DNA of 64,000 nucleotides from Echinometra lucunter. Lineage: Eukaryota > Echinodermata > Echinoidea > Camarodonta > Echinometridae. The notes beneath the pieces were generated by a model, which saw only the letters and a list, made by a program, of their open reading frames with translations, had not been told where the DNA came from and did no database searches. A program made the translations under genes and the position numbers. Of the stretch, positions 25,128 to 36,200 are shown in pieces; the first letter of the stretch is position 1, and every line of letters starts with the position of its first letter. Where the stretch lies: the NCBI GenBank assembly GCA_029962745.1, contig CM057151.1, positions 9,239,142 to 9,303,141 of the forward strand, in the 5' to 3' direction.

Positions 25128-26340
25128 CTTACTTCAGTCAAATGCTCAACACAACCCAACAGAAATGGTCAACATACGACAGAGAGTTATGGGCTACTGT
25201 TGCATCGGTTCGTCACTTTTGACACTACCTAAGAGGTCAAGAGTTTACCATCTTTACTGACCACCAACCAATCCTTGGTTACAACAAAGTGCCGATTCAG
25301 GACGATGTTTCAGGACGACGAGCTCGATGTGTCATTGAACTTTACGCCCACACATTCCACATCAGACATCTAAAAGGCCGTCAAAATAGCCATGCAGATG
25401 CTTTGTCCCGTCTACCTTCAACACCTGGTAGATGTACGAGGAAACAGCCCAGCACCCACCAAAGCTATTAACCCAGGAGGGTGCAACATGGTGCAAAGAT
25501 GTTCTGCATCCAGTCAAGCCATGGGAGAAGAAAACCATACCATCAACGAGTCTAAGCCAAGACCTAAAGTCCCAGAGACACCAAAGAACTTCAGTCTTTC
25601 AGGACAAGATGATGACTTATACAGAAATCAACAACAAGATGAAGATATACATGTACAGATGGTAGTTAAATACCTGACTAATCGGTATCGACCGACAGTA
25701 AGAGAAATTCGCAAAGAATCTCCCAGCATGAGACGCTACTTATGGGACTACCATCATCTGACCATCTCCGATGGCATCCTCTATCGCCGAATACAGAATA
25801 ACCTTGGCGAGATCACGCTACAAGCTGTAGTATCACACTCCATGGTCCCGACACTTCTGAAAAAACTACATGTACATGGAGATCCAGCTTCAGGACACTT
25901 CGACACCCAGAGAATGCTTCAAAGAGCCAAATCTACTTGCTATTGGCCATTTATGCACAGAGACATTGTGAACTATTGCCAGACGTGTGCAGCATGTGAG
26001 TCGATGCGATTGCCAAATCCCAAGTACCTAGCACCACTACACAATATCATCACAGACTGTCCTCTTCAAAAGGTGTTCGCAGATATTGCAGAGCTTGCTA
26101 CTTCTAGAAAAGGCTTTCGCTTTATACTAGTAGTTGTTGATCATTTCAGCAAGTACACAAATATCTACCCAATGAAAGATCAAACAGCGCAGACCATAGC
26201 CAAACACCTCTTCGAGGACTACATCAAAGAACACGGAGTAACTGAACTCTCCATACTGATCAGGGAAGACATTTCGAGTCCAGACTAGTACAAGACTTAT
26301 GCAGAAAACTTGGCATTAAAAAGACGACACGCGAGATGCG
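25128..26340 (+). pseudogene. Ty3/gypsy retrotransposon fragment: RNase H and integrase, broken
   Basis: From 25128 the frame reads VAYFSQMLNTTQQKWSTYDR, a TGA within VRHF*HYLRGQ, then FTIFTDHQPILG and LKGRQNSHADALSRLP, the end of a gypsy RNase H domain. A frame change follows. Then 25392-26288 gives the integrase zinc-binding region (LHVHGDPASGHFD, YCQTCAACESM) and the first part of the core (ILVVVDHFSKYTNIYPM). Near 26260 another frameshift moves DQGRHFESRL to a different frame, and homology stops at about 26340, before the last catalytic Glu. No LTRs, gag or protease are seen, so it is a dead internal fragment. Confidence 0.85.
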
Positions 26341-26475
26341 AGACCGATGAAATTTTCTCATTAGCTACAGGATTAAATGGGCTTTCAAGATATGAAGATC
26401 AAATTGGGACGAATATTATATTTAGAATTAATTTAGCGCTCAATCAGATGGACATTTTTAGGGGGACGCGCTGTA

Positions 26476-27452
26476 TTTGTTCTCTATAATATTGTCTAAC
26501 ATTTGTGCTAAAACATTTAAGAGATTTTGCTTGTAAACTTATTCAAATGGCTGTTTAAAATTCACTGTCCGGATACACAACTTTTCCGGACACCCAACAA
26601 CTGGGCATACAGACTACTTATTTGAATAACACTAGATCTGGATAGCATATGTCCTTCCAAAACAGATTTGGTAGAGAGTTTCATGTATAACAGCAGGACT
26701 TTACATCAGTTAGCAGATGAATGAAATCATACATGTAGGTCTCCCGTTTTTACTTTTCTATTTCTACACATTTCTATATACAGTACGGTATATATATATA
26801 TATTTTTTAGTAACGTCTATGTAAGTTAGGTCTATACGTTCTTCTTTTTTACTTGTACATGTATATGGTAGCTCTACTACTCATCGACCACCTTTTTTTA
26901 AACCGACCACCTTCGCGCTATGGCTTCCCTGGGTATAAAATAAAAAAGTATGCGTGGAACTTAGTGCAATACCCCACAGTAATCAAACAGGCTATCGTAA
27001 CCAAAGTCCAAGATGAATTAGGATGATATAACAGAATTTTTTTCTTTTTTTTTTAAACTCTGATAATGAGATAATAAATACATGCTTAATCAGTACAGAG
27101 GATGGGCTCTGTAAATAATGAGCTCACACAGGTGCACAGTGAAAAACATCACATGCATTTGTCACCGAGATTTCTGTGCGTATATCATACGATTACGAGT
27201 CAACAATCTGAACATGAGATGTTAATCTGCTGCATTTTCTGCACAAGTGAGACAAAATTAAGGAAAAATCAATAAATATTTGCTGAGATACAATGTAACC
27301 AATTAAAGGCGGTCGATGAGTAGTAGGTCCAACCATACCCAGTTGTGTATCTGGACAGTTGATTTTAAACAATTAGAAAATGTTTACAACTTACAAGCAA
27401 TATTTCTTATTTCTTTTTAATACAAGTGTTAAAAAATATTATAGAGAACAAA
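26476..27452. repeat. Nested inverted repeat, about 980 bp
   Basis: Outer arms of about 110 bp (26476-26586 and 27340-27452) are inverted copies at roughly 75-80%, sharing TTTGTTCTCTATAATATT and a GTTTAAAAT..CTGTCC.GATACACAA block. Inner arms CTACTACTCATCGACC (from 26874) and GGTCGATGAGTAGTAG (to 27326) match at 21 of 22. The left half has about 290 bp of extra sequence between the two arms. Probably a foldback-type DNA element, directly after the gypsy fragment. Confidence 0.6.
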
Positions 27453-27543
27453 TGTTGATAATGATTAGTACTATTCAATGCAAAGTTTTTGTTTCATCCA
27501 AAGACAAAAAAGATGACTTCATTTTTCACACCTCCCCCCCCCA

Positions 27544-27571
27544 CCCCCCCCCCCCCCCCCCCCCCCCCCCC
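27544..27571 (+). repeat. Poly-C run (28 nt)
   Basis: Longest homopolymer of C in the window; preceded by a shorter C run at 27534-27542. Confidence 0.95.
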
Positions 27572-27584
27572 GCCATCTAACAGA

Positions 27585-27765
27585 CTTAGACTGTAGTGTT
27601 AGAGTCTTTGGACTACGTTGGTTTCTTGCTTAAAACTTGTATTTTTTAACTGATCACATTTCTATGACCTATTTGTGAACTTTGAACTTTGTAACTTTGA
27701 TTTTATCTATCTATAATAAATGTTGAATAGAAATTGAAATTGAAATTGAAGTTGAAGTTACCAGA
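27585..27765 (+). mobile_element. LINE-like 3' end with GAAATT tail
   Basis: The AT-rich stretch ends TAATAAATGTTGAATAGAAA followed by TTGAAA-type hexamer repeats, the usual 3' terminus of a retrotransposed LINE (polyadenylation-like signal, then a simple-repeat tail). No coding part remains. Confidence 0.4.
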
Positions 27766-27958
27766 AGTGGTAGATCAACGGCGGAATTGTCTGACTCATC
27801 GGTGGTGCATCCGACATCACATCGCGTCCCGTGTAACCGTTAGTTACCGGTTCTTTCTTACAGGCAAATAACTATCATCGTTTACTGGTAATCGCAAGTT
27901 CTCTGTAGAGATGGTTGGGGCAAACAGTACGGTTAAGACTGGAATGGCTACAGTTCAT

Positions 27959-28201
27959 TCACAGATGAGAGTATTTGTCGAAATCTGTCTCATTAGCAAC
28001 GTATTTCTCCTCGATTCGAACACAATCCAGCTTAGTGACATCCTTCGCTCGAGCTAACATCGTCAGATTATTGCTCTCGATATCTAAACAAATCGCCCAA
28101 CGACCAACTTTGATCAAATCGACTCGTTCCCTTTTCAAGATCTTTGTTACCATACCACTGCACAAATTTCTATAAAACGGCCCTGTGTATAATGGACTCA
28201 T
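27959..28201 (-). CDS. Unassigned 80-codon frame, possibly an exon or chance ORF
   Basis: The product begins MSPLYTGPFYRNLCSGM and contains KVGRWAICLDIESNNLTMLA and DVTKLDCVRIEEKYVANET. It has a normal-looking amino acid mix and no low complexity, unlike most chance frames here, but I recognise no domain. It lies upstream of PTPDC1 on the same strand and could be a 5' exon or part of an unrelated element. No clear donor with the right phase was found. Confidence 0.2.
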   Translation of the reverse strand: MSPLYTGPFYRNLCSGMVTKILKRERVDLIKVGRWAICLDIESNNLTMLARAKDVTKLDCVRIEEKYVANETDFDKYSHL

Positions 28202-28476
28202 TTTTTTTTAATCCCTAAAATTTCCAACCATATCAATAGAATAATTGAACTGATACAAACACACCCTGGATTCTTGGTTGGATATTCACCAGGCCATCAT
28301 GTACATTATAGCAGCATCCTACAGAAAATCCCAGATGAAATTAAATAAAAACGTGGAATCAAATTTGGGATGTCGATGTACTTGTACTACAGACTTCATG
28401 AACACTTCTATAAACGAATTTTTTCATTGATTTCATTACAGGGACTGTGGAAGCGAGGGAGGGGTGCTGGGGGTGC

Positions 28477-28505
28477 GGGGGGGGGGGGGCTGCAGCCCCC
28501 CCCCC
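28477..28505. repeat. G-run / CTGCAG / C-run palindrome
   Basis: Thirteen G, CTGCAG and ten C make a perfect 26-bp palindrome that can fold into a G:C hairpin. It sits in repeat-like sequence upstream of ACP6. Confidence 0.85.
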
Positions 28506-29879
28506 ACACACAATTTCGGCTAAAAAGACCTATTAATTGTGAAAACTTCATATCTAAATTGTAAAATGATCATTTCATAGGCTTGAAAAACAATAAAAAA
28601 CCTAAGGGCTTTAGAGGTTCCTCCCCTGAACCCCCGCCAGGGGCCCTACTGCCAGGGGTGTTGATCCAGGGGAATGGACAGATATATCCCCCAAATATTT
28701 TGGGCGGGGAATGCCCTGTATTGTCATCCTCCAATAATTTACCTTAAAAAATGACATGACCCCCTGTTAATCCACTAAAAAACAAAGAAAAAATGGGAAA
28801 GAGTAAAGAAAAAATACTGAAAAGGAAAAGAAAAACCTGGAAGCCCTTGCTCGCTTCGCTATCTCGCATTATCTCAACCAATGCCAGTTATATCTCTGTG
28901 ACACGAAATGCATCTTGCCTCTCTATCTAATGTTGCCCTACTCGATTTTAAGTCAATGTCGGTTGGTTTGCATCTTGTCTTTCTAAATATTATACTATTC
29001 TCCTAGTCAAAAAAAAAATGTTAGTAACATAACTGCAAGGAGTTGAACGGCAAGAGAAGAATTTAGATATTGGCCATGTTGGCCTGTCACCAATAACTTA
29101 TTCCTATATCATACAAAAAGTATGAGATAGGAAGATTCCAATAAAATGATATATGATACAATATTCAATACCTGTAAATACATAATCTGTAGCGAATTAC
29201 AATGTAATCATTAATACGATATGCATTTACAGGTATTTTTCAAAGTTGGGTTTCCTACCTCACTAGCTCTGGACTCGGAAAGCAAACAAATTCAGCAAGT
29301 GAGATGACCGAATATAAATTCGGTCATCCCACTTCGAATCCATTCGCTTGCTCGTAAACTAGGGTGGTTCCAAAATAAATTGCATAGCAGTGAGGTTATA
29401 TACTAAATAGATAGACCTAAAGTGATGACAATAAGATTTCTTTCAGAGCAAGAAGTGATTATTGGCTCATGATCACTGACGTACTGATCAGTGATGGGGG
29501 GGGGGGGGGGAGCTTGGGGGGCTTGGGCGGCAGTTGCCCAACAAATAAAATTCAGACGTGGTTTATTTCTAATTCAATACCAGTGATTTATTGCTGAAAT
29601 GACATGCATGCTTTTCCGGGTTTTTTTTCTTCACTTTTTTGTAACATAATTGGGGGAAATAAATCCTTCCCCCCCCCCCCGATTATATAGAATTATTTTA
29701 CTACATTGAAACATTTTGATGATGAATAAATTGTCTTTCACTTACAATGCCACAATGTGGGTCTATGACTGCAAAACATCAAATTTTGCAATCTACGCAT
29801 TACGCAAGTAAAAAAGTAGTTATACTCTGCAAAACTTTTCTTTTTATTCACAGCATATATTAAAAGAAGCGCAGTGAAC

Positions 29880-30206
29880 CCTTGGATAAATGGTCCGCTC
29901 CCTGAACGGTGGGTCGGGTTATCCAGGGCCGAGCAGTCTGTTGGTCGGACTGCCTAGAAGCCAAGCATGTAGCAGTACCATGCATGCAGCTGGCTGCAGG
30001 CATAATGGGTGCATGCATCAGGTGCGGTATATATTTTTACGTGTACCGTCACGTCAAGTCGCGCGTCGTCGATCAGCTGGTACGGTGCACATGTATGTCC
30101 TGCTGCTGTCCTTTCGGCTGCCGGTGCTTGTTGTAATGTTGCGGGGATTCCTAGCTATTATTACATTTTTTGAACACCGATAACATCCATTAACTACAAC
30201 AACAAA
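29880..30206 (+). promoter_or_regulatory. CpG-rich upstream stretch / likely ACP6 promoter and 5' UTR
   Basis: Compared with the AT-rich surroundings this stretch is rich in CpG (GTCACGTCAAGTCGCGCGTC at 30048-30067 and nearby) and ends just before the ACP6 ATG at 30207. No TATA box at a convincing distance. The start site cannot be placed from sequence alone. Confidence 0.4.
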
Positions 30207-33200
30207 ATGTCATTTTTCAGAAAAACCTCGCATCTAGGAGCTGTCATATTAGGAGCTACAGTGGGCAGTGTCGGGACTGTGATACCACTTATCATGTCAC
30301 TTTCCCCAGTATCAGCATCTGGTGAAAATAAGGCTGGCAAGGTCCCCAGAGCTTCGCCTTCGGCTCGCAAGAATGACACTATTCCGGTGGTTTCAAGGGA
30401 TGATTTAGAGCTGAAGTTTGTTCAGATTTTCTTCAGACATGGAGCCAGAACACCTTTAGGATGCATCCCTAATGTTGAGGAGGCAAGATTTTTCTTTATT
30501 CATTTATTTTACTTTGAGAAAATCTAACTGCCTATGATTTTTAATGTCTGAATTTAAGAAGTTCTAACAAAAAATTAATCATAAAAAAATAATGGTCTAT
30601 CTTTAATGAATTAATAATCAAAAACAATGGTCTATCTTTTATCCTTAACTTAAGGATAACAGATAGACCATAATTGTCTTTATTTATCCTTAAGTTAAGG
30701 ATAAAAGATAGACCATTATTTTTGATGATTAATTGATTTATTGATATAGATTATATATATTTATTCAACTATTTATTTGTTAATCATGTTAATTGATTTA
30801 CTTATTTGTTTATGAATTTAGATATTTATTCAACTGTTTACTGATTAATTGATTTGCTTATTTATTTATTCATTTATTCATTCATTTATAAACTTATTCA
30901 TATATGCTTTATACTGAGTCTAACTTACATTTCAGCACAACAACATTGGACAACTTCCTTATATCCTTCCACTGAAGTTCCACCTTCCATATAATTTACT
31001 GCGGCGCGCACTTCGTCGCAGGAAAGGTTAGGTGCCGAACTGTTCTGATTTCTCCAGCTCTCCATAGTAAATTAATTTCTAATTAAATCGGTATGAAGGA
31101 ATTTCAGATACTTACAATGGCGTACAGATAATTTTGTTACAATTTTTGCAGAGGATGATACAAAAATGAAGCTATATTTTCCCACATCCTCGATGAATCT
31201 TTTCCACAGACCATTGTTAGTTTGCAAATGCGCATGTACAACTACAAGTTCATGTTTTTGCTTCTGCTATGCGGAACGGGGATTGCGGGAATGACTTCAA
31301 ATGGCAAAAAGGGAAATTTGATGGATTCTAAACACATCTGAGGTGAATATGATTTCCGACCAGCATATTTAAGATAGTAGCATTGTATATATATTTTTAT
31401 CAAAATCCAATTTACTTCAGAAAAAAGTTATTAGTAGGAGTTTTCACTGTGGCAGATGAGAGCTTCACCGAGAAGCAGTGGTTTCACTCAGGACGCTGCC
31501 ACTCCATGGGGGGGCAGGCACTTGACCTCAAAAGTAGTAGGTATGTGCCGCGGGCGAGATAAAAAACGAGGGCTTTGGAACGGGCTTATTGTAAAAAGGA
31601 GGGTCTTCGGAACGGGCTTCAGAATTACAAATGTTTGTGAAAATGGGTCTTTGGAATGGTTCGTCTGCGTGTGAGTGCGTATATCCCTATGGAATGGGTA
31701 TACGTGCATGCAGCTAGTCCGGCTAGCCTGGCGTTTGTGTTCGCGCAGAGGCAATGGGCGGACAGCGCTGGCTGGCCTACGTGCGGTATGGTGTGGGCCG
31801 CTTTTCACCAAAAGTGAAGCTCATTGTAATGGATCAATGCGGCCAGAACGGCGAAACGAAAAATATGCGGAGCTTTGGAACGGATTTCTTTCTTCGTTTT
31901 TCTCGATAAAAAGAAAATGCTATGCTTTGGAACGGTTTTCTTTGTTTTTTCTCTCAATAAGAAGAAAATGCTATGCTTTGGAACGGAAATTTGAGTGTAA
32001 AAATGGGGGTCTTCTCCGCGGCACATACACACCACGCATTATATACTGAGTGCCCCCCCCCCCCCAGAGTTACAGGTGTATTTATTCTGTATACTTATCA
32101 AAGGCCTGGATATGACAGGGGCACATGACTCAGCTGTGCTCCCCCCCCCCCCCTCCCATTGACCAGTGAATATTGTATTATTTTAAGACTTCACATTTCT
32201 GAAGGAAAAGGTAGAGAACACACAAAGTACATCAAATCAAATCTAATGCTTCTATTCTGCCTTCCTTTTTTCATCATATACCACAGGGTCATTGGGATAA
32301 GGATACTTTATTCCAAGGGGCAGCTCATCACTGCATTGATTACAAAGTATCTGCTTTAGATGGAGGGCCACAGCCTGACTGGAGAGTAGAACATCATTAC
32401 AGGGAGAAACCACTTAAAGTATGTCCATTGCCTAAATATATACTCGCAGTCTATTATACCACTAATTCATGTAGTAGAGTTCATCATCCTTCTCATCATG
32501 ACTTACCTGATTTGACTAATGCACAAGCCATAAAATATTAATTATATTTTAATGAAACTGTTTGGCAATATGAGTATAAAGTAAGCTACGAACCTGATTG
32601 AAGTGTCAAGAATTGCACAGTCATGGAGGTGGTCATTTGCTTAAGCGTAGCTTAGTGTAATGCATACCTTAGTATGTACATTCATGTCCTTGCCATGTAA
32701 ACACCATGCACATTTCGTTGCGTATTAGGTTTATACGCACTAGCAGTAGCAAACTTTTTTTGTGTGTTTTTTTATGTGAACATTTTTGCATGCTCATAAC
32801 AGTAGGAAAGATAAATGCATGCCTACTTGGTGTGAATTAACTGATCAAATTGCTTAGATTCTAGATCCATTTTGTATCACATTGTATGTGGATGTGAATC
32901 ATTGACTGTAGCATAAAGAGCTACGTGTATATAGATATGCAAACAGAGTACTGGATAATAATCTAAAGCAAAAGCAAAATTTCAAAATTTCTTTTGCATA
33001 AACATTTTGCAATTAACACGGGTTACTTTACATTACATGTTATCTCAGGTTAATTTTCACATTTCAAAGAATATGGAAAAAGAAAATCTGTTCTAACAGC
33101 ATTGATTGTCTGACCAACCATAAGGCTTTTGCTTCAAGCGTTTATGTATCAGACCAGTTTCAACTCAGTCGCTCAATTGCCCACTTATATATTTTTTTTT

Positions 33201-36200
33201 CTCCTGCTATTCACAGGGTGGATCTTGGAAAGGTCAGCTGACAGCTAAGGGAATGCAGCAAGCCAATGATCTAGGAAAAGAGCTCAGACAACATTACATG
33301 GAGAAACTTGGATTTCTACCAAAAGAATTCAGTCCGCAAATTGTCTAGTAAGTGCTAGTTTTTGGGGAAAAAAGGATAGATTTATGAAGAATCTGCTGAT
33401 GTGAATCAGACATTGGACAGTCCTATAGCTGCAGTATTCAGAAGTAATCATTTTATCATATAGTTTGAGTAGTTCACCATTTTTAAAATAAAGATTGGAA
33501 GCACTTTTATTAGTGCTTTGCATGTTTGAAACACAAAATGAAGGCACATGATATGACATGATGTTCTGTAAGAAGTCTAAGTAGTGCACATATTTACATG
33601 TACCTGCTTTTTTCTGTAAATTATACAAACTATGGACAGGTCCTAATCTTCATTGTAAATTACAGCATAATTAAACAGTTGGAATAGTCTGCTAAAAGGC
33701 ATATTTTATTAAGAAAGTGGATGGGAGAGAGCAAAAGCAATAGACAGATATGTGAAGTTTAATTATTGTCTCGCCCACCGGAGGTGAAGGCGAGACTAAG
33801 GCATCCAAATGTTGTCCGTCCGTCGTCCGTCCGTCGTCCGTCCGTCACAAACGTTATGAAAGATAACTTGGCAACCGTGACTCACTTTTCAACCAAACTT
33901 GGGTTGTAGATGCACTAAGGGGACCTGCATGTTATGGTCCAGTCAGAGGTCACATGGTAAGGTCAAAGGTCATTTCAGGTCAAACGTTAAAGTTTACGTG
34001 CAAGACTCTCTTATGACACAAAACTCTGCAACCGTGACTCACTTTTCAACCAAACTTGGGTTGTAGATGCCCTAAGCGGACCTGCATGTTATGCTCTAGT
34101 CAGAGGTCACATGGTAAGGTCAAAGGTCATTTCAGGTCAAACGTTAAAGTTTACGTGCAAGACTCTCTTATGACACAAAACTCTGCAACCGTGACTCACT
34201 TTTCAACCAAACTTGGGTTGTAGATGCCCTAAGCGGACCTGCATGTTATGCTCTAGTCAGAGGTCACATGGTAAGGTCAAAGGTCATTTTAGGTCAAACG
34301 TTAAAATTTACGTGCAAGACTCTCTTATGACACAAAACTCTGCAAATGTGTGACACTGTTCAATCAAACTTGGGTTGTAGATGCACTAAGGGGACCTGCA
34401 TCTTATTGTCCAGTCAGAGGTCACATGGTAAGGTCAAAGGTCATTTCAGGTCAAATGTTAAAGTTGACGTGCAAGACTCTCTTATCACACATAACTTTGC
34501 AACCGTGACTCACTTTTCAACCAAACTTGGGTTGTAGATGCACTGAGGGGACCTGCATGTTATGGTCCAGTCAGAGGTCACATGGTAAGGTCAAAGGTCA
34601 TTTCAGGTCAAACGTTGAAGTTTACGTGCAAGACTCTCTTATGACTCAAAACTCTGCAACCGTGTGACACTTATCTATCAAACTTGGGTTGTCGATGCAC
34701 TAAGGGGACCTGCATGTTATGGTCCAGTCATAGGTCACATGGTAAGGTCAAAGGTCATTTCAGGTCAAACATTAAAGTTTACGTGCAAGACTCTCTTATG
34801 ACACAAAACTCTGCAACCATGTGACACTTATCTATCAAACTTGGGTTGTAGATGCACTAAGGGGACCTGCATGTTATGGTCCAGTCAAGAAGCAGGGAAA
34901 GTACATGCACGTGAAAATGCAGTACTATTTCATAAAAAACCCTTCTCATATTTTATCAAATGTTATTCCATCCCAGTTATTTCACAATGAGCTTTCGATA
35001 CAGTTCTGTTGTGTGCCATCACAGATCGCGATATTTCTAGTTATTTTCACAAGTGGGCGAGACACAACATCGCAAACGCCTTGTTTTTTATATTATGCTT
35101 CTAAAGCGATATTTTATTTCCAAGAAACAGAATTAAATTGTTTGAAACTTTATCAGTTTAGTCCAGTGCATGTTCCAAGATGACAATAAGTGTGATTTTT
35201 CTCATGTCATGTGACCTATTTAAACATAAAGTAGTTCTGGGGGTGTTTCACAAAGACTAAGATTGACTGAAATTGCACTTAACTATGGCTGGCCATTCAT
35301 GCCACCTTTTTTTTCACCACGGGTCTCTCATAGTATTTGAAAATCGTCACAAATCTGCAGAATTGACATTTTTATATAGTTCATTGATGAAGAAAACGGT
35401 GAATTCTGCAAATTTGTGCCCAGGATTTTCACATCCCTTGAGAGACTGATAGTGAAAACAAACATTGGCATGAATAACCTGCCATAGTTAGGGGAGTTTC
35501 CCCCCTCCCGCGCGAAGAGCGGAAGCTCCGACGTTTCTTTGTCATTGTTCCTTGTCTGCTCCCGCTCTTCTTACGTTCTCTTACCTTTTTCTTTTCTCGC
35601 TCATGCTTTTTTTTCTTCCCTTTTCTTTCTTTTTTCTTTTTTTTGGGCGGCGTTTTGAGGGGGGGGGCGACCGCCCCCGTTGCCCCCCCCCCCCCAGCTA
35701 CGCGCCTGGTCTACTTCTCAGATTGTCTCATACCACATGGGCTAAACCCATTTGGTCTACTTTCAATTTGGTCTAATTGCCGTTTGGTCTAATACCCATT
35801 TGGTCTAATTTTCAATTCGTCTAGTAACCATTTGGTCTAATTACCACTTCTTCTACTTCGTTTTTTCCCATTTCGTCTTCTGAACACTTGGTCTGTTACC
35901 AGTTTGTTCAATTGTTAGTTTGTCTATTGTTCATATGGTCTATTTACACTTGGTATAATTACCATTTGGTCTACAATATCCTTGGTCTGTTTATCATTTG
36001 GTCTAATGCCCATTTAGTCTATTTTCATTTTGTCTAATGCCAGTAGGTCTAATTTCCATTTGGTCTACATGCAAATTCGTCTAATTTCCATTTGGTCTAC
36101 ATGCAAATTCGTCTAATTACCATTTTAGCTACACATCTTTTCGGCTTATGAAAACTTAGTCTAATTCTCATTTGGTCTAATTACCAAGAGGGTTACATCT

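Larger units (their letters stand above)
24634..30206. other. Region between divergent PTPDC1 and ACP6 genes
   Basis: It holds the putative PTPDC1 5' region (24634-25100), a Ty3/gypsy fragment (25128-26340), a palindromic structure (26476-27452), a 28-nt poly-C run (27544-27571), a LINE-type tail (27585-27765), an unassigned minus frame (27959-28201), repeat-like GC-tract sequence (28440-29700) and the CpG-rich ACP6 upstream stretch (29880-30206). Promoters of both genes should lie here. Confidence 0.55.

Noticed and set aside
33871..34880. CRISPR-like regular array
   Set aside because: The 157-bp units are tandem repeats without unique spacers, in an animal intron.
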